DNA of 64,000 bases, taken from NCBI GenBank assembly GCA_002005505.1, contig MVGU01001442.1, positions 2,501 to 66,500 on the forward strand, written 5' to 3'. The stretch's first letter is position 1. Each line of letters begins with the position of its first letter. The notes below the pieces were generated by a model. That model was not told where the DNA came from and searched no databases. It worked only from the letters and a program-made list of their open reading frames with translations. Position numbers and translations under genes: made by a program. This document shows, one piece after another, positions 10,683-22,210 of this stretch. This DNA is from Botryococcus braunii. Lineage: Eukaryota > Chlorophyta > Trebouxiophyceae.

Positions 10683-11306
10683 TCAGCCTGTGCCTGCCCT
10701 TTTACGCTTGGCCCCTCTGACAGAGGCTGGCCTTCTGGGCTTCTCAAATAATATCAAGCTGCAAGTCAGGTGACACTGATAGTCTCCATCCTGCAGCATG
10801 TGAGGTGGGAAACGAGAACCTAACACAAACATGTGCTTCCGGGGGGGAACCGTCGTTTCTGCCCTGACTGGCAAATGGAGCAGCCAAGTCTTCCACTTGG
10901 CTGGTCTATTGCATACTACCAGTATACAGTTTTTTCTTTCTTGTGCTACTTTGGCTATTACCTCCCTGAGGCACTCTCTGGGTGGGAATACCCACAGCAG
11001 AGGTGTGCCATCTGTGGGGTCTAGTAGACTCCAGGGCATGACCAGTGCGTCTGCCCCCATACCCTCTGCAGCAGGGTACCTTGTAAAATATCTTTTCACT
11101 TGGTGGAACTTGTCTACTGTTCCTGCAAAGCAATCCCCTGTGGGAAAACCCCATATGCCTCCTTCTGGCAGACCCGTCTTACATATCTGTGTATATATAC
11201 CCCTATCTAGTGCAAAGTCACCTGCATCATCACACCTAGACAGCAGGTCAGCCACCTGGATTTCAGGAGTGTCCCTTGGCACCCACTGGGCCCTCACTTC
11301 CACACC
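10683..11306 (-). pseudogene. pol: DIRS-like pol, 3' segment (RNase H end and C-terminal domain)
   Basis: Continues the RNase H domain of the segment at 31563-32219, from which GypsyA separates it. It begins in VRAQWVPRD, includes the last RNase H carboxylate in VADLLSR, and then the region WGFPTGDCFAG, GMGADALVMPW, LLWVFPPREC typical of the C-terminal part of DIRS/Ngaro polyproteins as I recall it. It ends with basic KRKRAGTG and TGA at 10683-10685. No methyltransferase motif is recognised. Open throughout here, but the gene as a whole carries upstream lesions. Confidence 0.8.
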
Positions 11307-11546
11307 TGTTAGGGAGGATCCGGCGGAAGAGTTTAGGAAAGAAACGCAAGATAGTTACAAAGGAGCAACCGCCCAGACCACCTTCCACGTCCAAGTCCCT
11401 TTCCCATAATATATGCTATATTCTAGTCTAACTCTAATTAACACACGTAACACACTCCTCCCTACTCCACGGTGCTTCGTCCCATAAGGGCGCGTCACGC
11501 CGCGACAGAGATCCGGCGTTACGACTGTACCGGAATCCCTCTAACA
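11307..11546 (-). repeat. GypsyA 3' LTR
   Basis: 240 bp, TGTTAGAG...CCTAACA on the element strand. The same sequence is at 31323-31562, with no difference seen. Flanked on the left by ACACC. Confidence 0.96.
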
Positions 11547-12013
11547 CCCTCCCCCTCTTATTCTTTGGCCGTCCCGGCAAAGAAGAGTGAGGAGACTAAC
11601 TAGTCCTAGCCCTCGGTGGTCTTGTCTGACGTCCCCAGCTCCAGGTCAGACCCCTTCCAAGTCCAATGTCCAGTCCCAGTCCCTTACACATATACTAAAG
11701 CACAAAGCCCTAAGTCTATGTCCGAGTCCCAACACAAGTCCCAATACGAGGTCCAAGTCCCAAGTAACGGAATGCCATCACACGACTATTCACGTTGCAA
11801 GTTGAGCATCTAAGGCAGCAATAGTCAAGTCCCGCGGGTGAGCAGCCCGTGCCACACGCACCCGAAGCAATCAATTGTATTACGTAAGCCCCGTCCCATG
11901 CCATGCTCTCGTACTAGGATACCCCCAAGGTACACTTTGGTGTGCCTATCCAAAGCTTCCCTGATGGCCAAGGATGTACCAAGGGGCCGACCCGACCTCC
12001 CAGGGTGACTAAA
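11547..12013 (-). other. GypsyA 3' untranslated region and polypurine tract
   Basis: 467 bp between pol stop and 3' LTR. The polypurine tract AAGAGGGGGAGGG (minus strand, 11547-11560) abuts the LTR and would prime plus-strand DNA synthesis. The rest, rich in AAGTCC-type motifs on the plus strand, has no coding potential. Confidence 0.8.
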
Positions 12014-15000
12014 CTAACGCTTTCGTTTCTTTTTCCCATCTCCCTTGGCCTTCACCCCGTGGTTATCCCAATACGTCTGCAACGCCTCCCGCGCGTGCCC
12101 TAAATGATCCTCAGGCTCCCATGTGTTATTGATATCCTCGTACCCTGTCCACTTAATGAGATACTCGCGTTTAACTTGTCGCCCTCGTCCCTTTTTCTCC
12201 CTATGGGCTAACACGGCCTCCACCTCATACTCCAATTCACCATCTACCACCTCTGGTGGAGGTGGAGGTTGAACAGTACCGTCACTACGGTAAGGCTTTA
12301 ACAAGGAAACATGAAACACATCATGAACACGCATTGACTTGGGTAACCGTAACTTAAACGCTACGGGTGACACCACCCTATTTATAACAAAGGGACCCAT
12401 AAAGCGTGGAAGTAACTTCCGAGTACGCGTATGCTTGAACTTAATGTTTTTGCTAGATAACAGCACCTGTTGCCCTACTTCAAAGGTTGGACCATCTCGA
12501 CGATAACGGTCTGCGTACGCTTTCATCCGATCCTGGGCAGCCTTGAGGCACTGCCGAGCCCGTTCAACATCATAACGCATGCGGCGTACAAATTCTTGTG
12601 CCGCTGGGACATAATCATCTCCTAAGAAGCGTACGGTCATCCGAGAAGGTAAAACTTCTTGGAAAGGTATCCTTGGGTCCTGCCCAAAAGTCAGCCTAAA
12701 CGGCGTAGAATTTATAGACGCTTGATATGTATTATTATACACAAACTCAGCCTCACAAAGATGTACGTCCCAATCCGTATGCCTACCTGTCACATAATGA
12801 CGTAAGTAGTCTTCTAGAATACGGTTTACCCTTTCGGTCTGCCCATCCGTTAGTGGATGGAAGGCCGTGGAGAGAGCGTTACGACACCCCGTGAGCTTAA
12901 ACAGCTCTGCACAAAACTTATTGACCCAACGGGGGTCCCTATCACTAACTATCTCCATGGGAAAACCATGTAATGTAAATACTCTAGTCCTAAGCAGGTT
13001 GGCAATGTCTACTGCATCGGCCTCCGTCCAAGTGGCAGCAAAGTGTGCACACTTGGAGAGACGGTCCACTACTACCCAGATTGCATCGTGCCCAGACTTA
13101 GTTTTAGGTAAACCAGTGATCAAGTCCATTGAAATGGATTGCCACTTCTTAGTAGGTATCTCCAGGGGATGCAAAAGTCCTGCTGGAAGTTGTGAGGAGG
13201 CTTTTACACGTTGACAACTATCACAATGGGCAACAAAATCTCGAACATCCTCATAAACTCCTGGCCACCACCAGGATCTAGCCACCAACTCTAAGGTACG
13301 ATCCCGCCCAAGGTGGCCCACAACTGGTGGCCCGTGGAGGTTTTCTAATACCTCCCTGCGTAAATTATACTCGGTCCCTTCCCTATCCACATGATGTGAG
13401 GGAACATACACACGCGAGTTTTTATAGAATAACCCATCCCTAAAGGTTACCTTACGACGGTTTTGCCGTCGCTGGAGCCATGGATCACCTAAACTAGCTT
13501 GCTTGATACGGTCCAGCCACACGCTCTCCTCTCCGGTATGCGAGGGTAGGGTGATAGCCCCTGCAGTGACTCCAACCCCCATCGCCCCTGCAGTCCTTTT
13601 AGCATGTGCGGGCCCCATAAAATCAGGGTGACGCGAGAGTGGGTCGGCAGGGTTGTGGCGACCTGGTGCCCAAACCCACTCTATGCTAAAATTTTGCAAG
13701 AACTCGGCCCACCGCGCCCGTCGAGGTGTTAGTGAGGACTGTTCCTGTAAGAAACTATTTGACTTATGATCTGTAATGACCTTAAAGGACTTTCCTAACA
13801 AGTAACACCGCCACTCCTTTAACGCATACATGACCCCGGCCAACTCTTTTTCAGTGGTAGAATAGTTTCTCTCCGCGTCATTTAATTTTTTGCTGAAATA
13901 GGCTACCGGCCTATCATTCTGCAGTAAGATAGCCCCTACCCCTACATCACTGGCATCGGAAATGACCTTGAGCTCAAAGGCTTTGGTCATATCCGGCAAC
14001 ACTAACACAGGTGCGGAGGTTAGAGCGTCCTTAATTCTTTGAAATGCATGTTGTTCTACCTCCCCCCATGCCCAAGGACGTTTGGTACTAGTCAAGGATG
14101 TCAAAGGTGCTGCAATGATACTGTAACGCGCGATAAACTTACGAAAATAATTGGCCAATCCGAGAAACTGCCTTACGTGTTGTACAGTGGAAGGCGTGGG
14201 CCATTTATTAATTACCTCGATCTTCTCTGGGTCAGGTTTGAGCCCATCCTTCCCCACTAAATGTCCTAAGTATTTGAGTTCGTGTGTGAGAAAGTTGCAT
14301 TTTGACAACTTAGCATACAGCTGGTGTTCCCTTAGGCGGTCTAACACCCGCTTAAGGTGGTGCATATGGTCCTCTGCAGTTTTACTGTATACTAACAAGT
14401 CATCAAGATATACGACCACAAAGCCTTCTCGCACAAAGTCGTGAAAGATAGTGTTCATTAAACGCTGGAATGTTGCTGGAGCATTTGTGAGCCCAAAAGG
14501 TAAAACTAAAAATTCATAAGAACCAAAAGGAGTCCGGAATGCTGTCTTCGGTATATCAGAATCCAAAAGTCTAACTTGGTGGTATCCAGACAAAAGATCG
14601 AAAGAAGAAAAATGTTTTGCACCTTGTAATTTATCAAGTAGATCGTCAATCCTAGGCAAGGGGTATTTATCTTTCACAGTTAAGTTATTGATGGCCCTAT
14701 AGTCTATAACCATCCTAAATGTACCTTCTTTCTTCCGCACAAACAGGATGGGACTGCCATAAGGTGAAGCACTTGGCCTTATCAAACCTTGCTGAAGCAA
14801 TTCCTCCACCTGCTTTTTACATTCTTCTAGTTCTAGATGAGAAAGACGATACGTTGGCCTACAAGGGGGTCTGTGTCCCGGGTCCATGGGAATTGTGTGT
14901 GAGACTTGCCGCACGGGCGGTAAGCTCGGCAATTTGGTGGGAAACCTATCCACATACTCCATCAGTAAATCTTTTAGAGCATCGGGTTTTTCCAGCAACT

Positions 15001-15112
15001 CTATGACACGACGGGACTTTTCATTTAATTGGCCTTCGGCACCCAACAAGTCCTCTTCCCAAGGGTTCAACTGTTCTGAAGCCATTGCGGCTGCAGAAAA
15101 TATCTTTTGCAC
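12014..15112 (-). CDS. pol: GypsyA pol: RT, RNase H, integrase, chromodomain
   Basis: About 1,030 codons. Reverse transcriptase comes first ([31 protein letters not shown], catalytic VVYLDDLL), then RNase H (SDASDVGVGAI, Glu in TTEKELAGV, ITDHKS). Next are the H2C2 integrase zinc finger (VGHLGRDRT...HCDSCQRVK) and the integrase core with Asp in SMDLITGLP, Asp in VSDRDPRW and Glu in GQTERVNRI. A chromodomain at the C-terminus (YEVEAVLAHR...YLIKWTGY...NTWEPEDHL) places it in the chromovirus clade; chromodomains guide insertion to particular chromatin. The frame continues from the protease ORF with only a TAA (15125-15127) between. The first ATG is at 15085 (MASEQLNPWEED). No internal lesion. 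Confidence 0.95.
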   Translation of the reverse strand: MQKIFSAAAMASEQLNPWEEDLLGAEGQLNEKSRRVIELLEKPDALKDLLMEYVDRFPTKLPSLPPVRQVSHTIPMDPGHRPPCRPTYRLSHLELEECKKQVEELLQQGLIRPSASPYGSPILFVRKKEGTFRMVIDYRAINNLTVKDKYPLPRIDDLLDKLQGAKHFSSFDLLSGYHQVRLLDSDIPKTAFRTPFGSYEFLVLPFGLTNAPATFQRLMNTIFHDFVREGFVVVYLDDLLVYSKTAEDHMHHLKRVLDRLREHQLYAKLSKCNFLTHELKYLGHLVGKDGLKPDPEKIEVINKWPTPSTVQHVRQFLGLANYFRKFIARYSIIAAPLTSLTSTKRPWAWGEVEQHAFQRIKDALTSAPVLVLPDMTKAFELKVISDASDVGVGAILLQNDRPVAYFSKKLNDAERNYSTTEKELAGVMYALKEWRCYLLGKSFKVITDHKSNSFLQEQSSLTPRRARWAEFLQNFSIEWVWAPGRHNPADPLSRHPDFMGPAHAKRTAGAMGVGVTAGAITLPSHTGEESVWLDRIKQASLGDPWLQRRQNRRKVTFRDGLFYKNSRVYVPSHHVDREGTEYNLRREVLENLHGPPVVGHLGRDRTLELVARSWWWPGVYEDVRDFVAHCDSCQRVKASSQLPAGLLHPLEIPTKKWQSISMDLITGLPKTKSGHDAIWVVVDRLSKCAHFAATWTEADAVDIANLLRTRVFTLHGFPMEIVSDRDPRWVNKFCAELFKLTGCRNALSTAFHPLTDGQTERVNRILEDYLRHYVTGRHTDWDVHLCEAEFVYNNTYQASINSTPFRLTFGQDPRIPFQEVLPSRMTVRFLGDDYVPAAQEFVRRMRYDVERARQCLKAAQDRMKAYADRYRRDGPTFEVGQQVLLSSKNIKFKHTRTRKLLPRFMGPFVINRVVSPVAFKLRLPKSMRVHDVFHVSLLKPYRSDGTVQPPPPPEVVDGELEYEVEAVLAHREKKGRGRQVKREYLIKWTGYEDINNTWEPEDHLGHAREALQTYWDNHGVKAKGDGKKKRKR

Positions 15113-15124
15113 CTCCGGGGTTGT

Positions 15125-15872
15125 TTAATTTAATGTAACAATAGTAGTACCTTCTTTGAAATCCCCGGCGCATGGTCGCACAAGTCCCCAGAAAGCTTGC
15201 GCACCCTTTCGCAAGTACCGACAAGCTGTCACCGCACCTACCACCTTTGGCGGTCCTCTCCGCTGATTTCCCCAGTAGTGAGTAGGTGTATTGGACAGAG
15301 TGACATAGTTATGTTTTGCTCGGAGGTAACACATGTTATTTCCATAGTTTAAAATGACCCCCCGAGCCCGTAGAAAATCTTGGCCTAAAATAACATCTAC
15401 CCCATCTAAAAGGGTATCGCATACGATGAATTTTCTTTGATCTGTGATATGGGCAGCTAAGTGTAATCTTAACCGAGCCGTGCCCGCTGACTTCATCGTT
15501 TGACCATCTGCCAACTGAATATTGACACTTTCAGTATTGGCCCTGATTCCCAATGTATTTAAAAAAGAAGCTCGAACAAAAGAGTGGGTAGCCCCGGAGT
15601 CCATAAGAGCAGTACCCCATACCCCACCTACGTTCACATTGAATATCATGTGTAAAGTTCTATTACCAAATGCTTGTGCAAAGCTGATATTATACTTGGG
15701 GGCAGCATAGAAAGTTCTGAAAGAGTAGGGGGTATTTCTATCTTTCTTACCCTGCCCAACTAATTTCATTCCCTTGGTGAGAGAGTAAACACTATGAACC
15801 TTAGAAGCTTTTTCCCCTATTAAGAAACACGCCGATAAGTGAGGGTTTTTTGTTTGTGCCTCTAAAAAGGAC
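15125..15872 (-). CDS. GypsyA protease ORF, 3' part after Copia1
   Basis: Encodes the retroviral-type aspartic protease with active-site motif ALMDSGATHSFVR and the flap/second-half motifs VCDTLLDGVDVILGQDF. It is joined in frame to the start of the same ORF at 29633-29822 once Copia1 and one copy of AGGAC are removed, giving about 310 residues. A conserved stretch before the protease, HLSACFLIGEK, has a counterpart in GypsyB (PSLSACFVISQK). Ends with TAA at 15125-15127; pol continues in the same frame. Confidence 0.9.
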
Positions 15873-16602
15873 TGAACAATTCTGGGCGTAATGTTCCCTG
15901 TATGTCCCGGCACGAAGGGTGTTAAGCTCGGTCGGGTCTCTTGCTGTGTGTCGGAGAGCAAGCAGAGCCCGACTGTGTGTTGGCACTTGTGGCAACTGAT
16001 CAGAGATAAGCACCCGGAGTGCTCTTTCAGTCCCAAACAAGTCATTACATTGCTTCTTGCTCTCTCTCAACGCCAAGGAATTCAAACTACCTCTTCTAAG
16101 CATTGACAGATAGTTCGCATTACCATTGTTCGATGAGCCAAGCATTAGCAACATTCTAATACTCTTATCTAGACCTCTTCCTAATCAATTTGTCCATGCA
16201 AGTTACACTAAGATGCAGCACTTCACCTGTATGTCCCGGCACGAAGGGTGTTAAGCTCGGTCGGGTCTCTTGCTGTGTGTCGGAGAGCAAGCAGAGCCCG
16301 ACTGTGTGTTGGCACTTGTGGCAACTGATCAGAGATAAGCACCCGGAGTGCTCTTTCAGTCCCAAACAAGTGCCGTGCCCTTCATGCCTGCTGCCTATAT
16401 CCTTTCTCGCAAGGACGCGTCAAATTGCATTACTCTCTCTCTCCAAAATGGAATCGGTCCAGATCAATTATGGCAGAACTCTAGAGTTCTGCCATCCATT
16501 ACTCTACCTCTAAGATTGTTCACATTGATTGCTATAGGGAAGCCTAGCCACTATTACTCTTCTGAGGGAAAGTCACTAATTTGTTCCTTCACTATTATAA
16601 CA
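15873..16602 (-). repeat. Copia1 3' LTR
   Basis: 730 bp, TGTTATAATAG... on the element strand to ...GAATTGTTCA. Contains a 146-bp block twice (15897-16042 and 16226-16371, start-to-start 329 bp). The adjoining polypurine tract AAGGGGAAG is at 16603-16611. Confidence 0.96.
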
Positions 16603-16620
16603 CTTCCCCTTGACTTTTCC

Positions 16621-18880
16621 TCACAAAAACTTGGCTAGTCCTAGAGCCTCACGATGGCCCTGAAATACCTGCCTTGTCAACGGCTTGGTAAATATATCTG
16701 CCACATTCCTAGCAGAAGGAACGTATTTCACATCCACCTGTCCCAATGCAATAGCTTCCCGAGCAAAATGAAAGCTGATTGCAATGTGCTTGGTATGTTT
16801 TGAGAACACTGGATTTCTGAGATGATTGATGCATCCCTGATTATCACAGTGGATCTTCACAATCCAAGGAGAAATACCAATTTCTTCCAGGAATCCCTTC
16901 ATCCAATTTGCCTCTTTGACAGCTGCACTTGCCGCCATAAACTCAGCCTCTACAGTGGATGTGGCCACTGCAGACTGCTTCTTGCTTCCCCAAACTACAG
17001 CTCCTCCAAACACACGAATTACGTAACCAGTAGTGGAGAACCTGTGATCCTGATCACCACCATAATCTGCATCCACAAAGCCCTCCAGCTCTGTGTCCTT
17101 CCCCCCAAGTACTAACACAAGATCCCTGGTAGCCATCAGATACTTCAACACTCTGATGGCTTCATTCCAGTGAGCAGTGGTGGGAGTAATCCTGTACCTG
17201 GAAAGCACTCCCACAGCCTGGGAAATATCAGGCCTTGTGGTGTTCGCAATGTACAACAGTGACCCAACCAGCTCACAATATCTGTGCCCTGGTGGTAAGG
17301 GACTCCCAGCTCCAATGCTGGCACTGTTGTCCTTGGACATCGGTCGCTGTGTGGCCACAAAATCCTTAGTCATAGGGATGTCAGGCCCCACAGACTCCAG
17401 ATCCAGCCCAAATTTCTCAACTAGGGCATCAATCTTTGGTATGCAACTCAAAGAAATCAACCCTTTCTCTCTATCTCTCATCACTTGGCAGCCCAAGAAA
17501 TCTTTCACCTCTCCTAGATCATGAATGGTGAACTCCTGCTTCAACAACCCTTTCACTCTCTCAATCTCACTCATGCCCTTCGAGACTATCAACAGATCAT
17601 CAACATAAATCAGCACAAAGGATTTCCCTCCATCCACAGAACATTTCACATAGACCCCAGCATCACTCTTGCACACCTCATACCCCATGGTATGTAGCTT
17701 CTCATTAAGGGTCTTATGCCATGCCCTTGGAGCTTGCTTCAGGCCATACAGTGCCTTCTTCAAGCGACACACAGTGTTCCCATCCCCATTCTCAAACCCA
17801 GGAGGTTGTGTGACATAGACTTCCTCCTCTAATTCACCATTTAAAAACGCAGTCTTGACATCCACCTGGTGAATTTCAAGACCCTCCTGTGCAGCCACTG
17901 ACAGTAAAGCTCTTCTAGACCCATAACTGCTGGTGGGAGCAAATACCTCCATCACATCCACTCCTGGAATTTGCCTACACCCTTGAGCCACCAGCCTGGC
18001 CTTGAACCTAAGGACATTGCCATGAGCATCCATTTTCACTGAGAAAATCCAGTGAACTGGGATTACTTTGTGCCCACGAGGTCGAGGAACAAACTCCATC
18101 ACCTCATGAGCATCTAAGGAGTTTTGCTCCTCCTGCATTGCAGCCTTCCAGTATTCCCACTGTGGGGACTGCTGGGCCTCCTTTAGACTTGAAGGCACAC
18201 TAATCTTCCCAAAACGCACCCCAGTGTGCTTCCCCTGATCTTGCTTACTCTTACTCTCACTCTCATCCACTACTCTTTCGCTGAATGTCGCCGCACTGCA
18301 TGTGGGGACTGTGGGTAAAGATCCAGATCTCTCCCTCTGCTCTTTCTCTCTCTTAGACTCACAGCTTGCCCTCTCAAGCTTGTTGCCAGCCACTCTCACA
18401 TCATCCTCCCAAACACAGGTACCTCTCGGAAAGCTCTTGTAATTGGGGGAGTTCTCACACTGTCTTGGCTTCCGATTCACCTCCTCAGACACACTCTCAC
18501 ATGGCTGACGGTTTGCAGTCCCGTCAGGACTCTCACAGACATGTGTACCACTCTGCCTTGCATGAGCTCTTGGTCTATCTTGCTGCTGTGCCCATGTCTC
18601 TCTCTCTCTCTGTCTGCTCCCTACTAGACATGAGCGCTGGGGCGCAGGCCCAGCAGCACACTCCCATGCATGGCCCACACTTGCGTGGCTGGCACCACAT
18701 TGTCCTTGGGCATCACTGATAGACTTCTCATCCCTAACATTTCTCTCAGGCACTGAGCAGGTCCCACCCATACAGCTCAACTCACTTGGACCATCTGCAG
18801 TCTGATCAGAGACTGCCCCCCTCTCATCTCTTACAAGTGAAGCAGGTCTCTCGGTGTCCTGCCCCAATTCCTGCACTTCC
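16621..18880 (-). CDS. pol: Copia1 gag-pol, 3' part: RT and RNase H
   Basis: Continuation of the gag-pol frame after the Copia2 insertion. It begins with a poorly conserved acidic/Ser-rich linker of about 220 residues. Reverse transcriptase follows (VHWIFSVKMDAHGNVLRFKA, HQVDVKTAFLNGELEEEVY, QPPGFE, ALYGLKQAPRAW, catalytic LIYVDDLLIVS). RNase H has Asp in VDADYGGD, Glu in STVEAEFMAAS, Asp in IHCDNQGC, and the Copia-typical end ARNVADIFTKPL. Ends TGA at 16621-16623, just before the polypurine tract. No lesions. Confidence 0.95.
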
Positions 18881-19574
18881 TGTGAAAGGTTATGGGCAAT
18901 CGGCTTTCCCTGTACAAAGCAGACAGGTCGTCAATAGACGAAGTTACTCCAGCTACAGTCCGTACGACTGTCTGCTGAGTGCCACACACAACTGTCGGAC
19001 AAGACTAGCATCTGGTGATGCCCAGCATCTTTCACAACCAGTTCCGTTACATCATTATCTTGTACACAAGCACCGATCAAGCAATCACTAGATAAGGCTC
19101 TAGACGGCTACGTTCAAGTACATGCCTATACTCCCTGAAGTCACTGTCCCTTATCTGTTTGAGTGACTACAGGGTACACTAAGCTTGTTCACTCTCACAA
19201 TAGCAACAATGATACAACACACACTGCCGCACCGTACCTGTACAAAGCAGACAGGTCGTCAATAGACGAAGTTACTCCAGCTACAGTCCGTACGACTGTC
19301 TGCTGAGTGCCACACACAACTGTCGGACAAGACTAGCATCTGGTGATGCCCAGCATCTTTCACAACCAGTTGGTATTCACTCCGGTGGGGCAGCCTTAAG
19401 AGTTCATCCGACAAACGTGTGATCTAGATAGGATTGTACCTTATGTTCGAAAACGTCCAGAATCTGCCGTGTCTTAAGGTACCTTATGTTCTCAATGGAC
19501 CCATATCCTAATAGTGCACACATGAAGATCACTTAAAGCACAAGGCATTCAATAATAATGTTCAGAACTCAACA
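18881..19574 (-). repeat. Copia2 3' LTR
   Basis: 694 bp, TGTTGAGTTCTG... on the element strand. Contains a 135-bp block twice (18909-19043 and 19237-19371, start-to-start 328 bp). Polypurine tract AAGGGGAAG at 19575-19583. Confidence 0.96.
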
Positions 19575-19594
19575 CTTCCCCTTGCCTGCATGCT

Positions 19595-22210
19595 TTAAGT
19601 GTATCTTCTCAAACCTAGTGAATCACGATGACCAACAAACACGGGCTTGGCAAGTGGCTTGGTCATAATGTCAGCCACATTGCGAGCAGATTCCACATAG
19701 AGGATATCTACCTGCCCAAGTGCCATAGCTTCCCTAGCGTAGTGGAAGCTTACTGCAACGTGCTTTGTGAATTTGGAATACAGGGGGTTCCGTAAATTAG
19801 AAATGCATCCTTGGTTGTCACAGAAAATTTTGACCCTCCAAGGTGCAGCCCCTATCTCTTCCAAGAAGCCCCTTAGCCAGTTGGCTTCCTTCACAATATG
19901 GCCAGCTGCCATAAACTCAGCTTGCACAGTTGAGGTAGCAACTGAGCTCTGCTTCTTGCTTCCCCAAACCACGGCACTACCATAGACTGATAGAACATAG
20001 CCAGTGGTGGAATACCTGTGGTCCAGGTCCCCAGCATAGTCGGCATCAACATAGCCTTCTAGCTCAGGGCCCTTTCCACCCAGAGTAAGAGCTAACTCTC
20101 TGGTATCTCTCAAGTACTTCAGCACTCGAATGGCCTCATTCCAGTGTGAGGTAGTGGGTGTCATTCTATACCTTGACAACACTCCAACAGCCTGAGAAAT
20201 GTCAGGCCGGGTCGTATTGGCTATGTACAGTAACGATCCAATTAACTCGCAGTATCGATGACCAGGTGGCAGAGGGGTACCCGCCCCATGTGACATACCA
20301 TCTGAGGACTCGGGTCTGCTGCTAGCCACGAAGTCCTTGGACATGGGGGTATCAACCCCACGTCCATCATCAGCAACGCCAAACTTCTCCACAAGAGCAT
20401 CAATCTTGGGAGTGCAACTCATGGAAATAGTGCCCTGAACTCTATTGCGTAGGACCTGACACCCCAGGAAATCATTCACCTCTCCCAAATCATGGATGGT
20501 GAAGTCCTTCTTCAATAACTCTTTCCCCCACTCAATCTCTGCAACCACTCTGGCAACTATGAGAAGATCATCGACATAAACAAGAATAAACGACAGATTA
20601 CCATCAGGGGCCCTCCTGATGTATACCCCAGCGTCGCTCTTGCACACACTATACCCCATCACGCTCAACTTGTCGCTCAAGGTCTTGTGCCAAGCCCGTG
20701 GGGCTTGCTTAAGACCGTAGAGTGCCTTCCTGAGCTTGCACACAACTCTCGTGTTGCCATTCTCAAATCCTGGTGGTTGGGTCACATAGACCTCTTCCTC
20801 CAACTCCCCATTGAGAAAAGCTGTCTTGATATCCACTTGGTGGATCTCAAGATTTTGTGTGGCAGCCACTGCCAGCACAGCTCTCCTAGCACCATAGCTG
20901 CTGGTAGGTGCAAAAACCTCACCAACATCTATACCAGGAATCTGTCTGCAACCCTGGGCAACCAATCTTGCTTTAAACCGAGTGACATTCCCATGTGCAT
21001 CGTTTTTTGTAGAAAAAATCCAATGAACAGGGATAACTTTCTGCCCATGGGGTCTTTCCACATACTGCATAACCTCATGGGTGTCTAAAGACTCCATCTC
21101 CTCTTGCATTGCCTGCTGCCAAAACTCCCACTGAGGTGAGCGCTGGGCTTCCCTCAAGTTTGAGGGCACGTGAACTTTTCCCAACCTGACAGAAGGTACA
21201 CTCTGTACCTTATGCTGTGGTGCAGCAGGGCTGTCAGCCTTACTGGTGCTGTTCCCTTCTCTCTCTCTCTCTCCCTGGTTGCCAGAATAAGGTACATTAT
21301 GTACCTTATGCTGGGACTGGGCAGTACTGCCGGGATTATCTGATTCCTTCTCAAGTCTCTCTCTCTCTCCTTGACTACTGGACTCATGTGCAGCACCCTT
21401 ACATTCTCGCACCTTCCGCAATGCAGAGGGGAGCAGCAGCTCTCTCTCTCTCCTGGACTCACACTTGGGCACACTACCCAGACTTGCCTGAGCTGCGCCT
21501 ACAATGTCAGCCTGCACACCATAAGCATGACTAGCCAGTGACTGGGATTGGGCACCAGCTTCCCCTACTGCTGGCATGTCTAACCCACTGCTCTCATCTC
21601 TTACATCTGCACCGAACATAGCCTCGACTGTCTCAACCTGCCCCTGCATATCAGGGAGACCAACCATGTTTGGCTCACTCACAATTGCCTGACCTGGGTC
21701 AGGGGCATGCAATGGGATGTCAGAATGCTCTCTCCTAGCCACGCGCTGTACATAACGCTGCTCCCTTGTAAGGGTGGTCCCTGGAGGAAGGGGAATTTGT
21801 GACTTCCCCTGCATTCGCAACCCCTCTTGTACCTTCTGCATTTTTCCTACCTGGGATTGAGTTTCTACAACCCCCCTGGCCAGATTCTGCATATGCTCAA
21901 GCACCGACCACGAGTGCTGAGATGGTTCTGGGGTCCCAACAGTAGAATCCAGGCTGGTGGGGGTTCCTTGGTCATGTGCTGCTATGGTCCCGTCTCCAGA
22001 CTGATCCCCAGCACAAAGTCCAGAGGTCCCAGGAGCCCCAGTGGAAAGCGTCTCCACTCCATGGTCATCCTCCTCATCCCAGAACGTGGGTGGAGCAGCA
22101 GAGGGAATTGCTTGAGGCGTTGCCAGATTCTCACTGCCAAGGGGGGGTGATATCCTAGAATCATAGACAGACCCAGGCTGGACCTTTGATAGACCCACTC
22201 TCTCAGCCCC
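19595..22210 (-). pseudogene. pol: Copia2 pol, RT and RNase H part
   Basis: Open frame carrying a long Gln/Ser-rich linker, then reverse transcriptase (VHWIFSTKNDAHGNVTRFKA, HQVDIKTAFLNGELEEEVY, ALYGLKQAPRAW, LVYVDDLLIVA) and RNase H (VDADYAGD, FCDNQGC, ARNVADIMTKPL), ending TAA. It is in a different frame from the integrase half: near 22207-22211 a run of five G on the element strand is one base short compared with Copia1, just after EHLRG. Catalytic motifs are intact. Confidence 0.9.
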
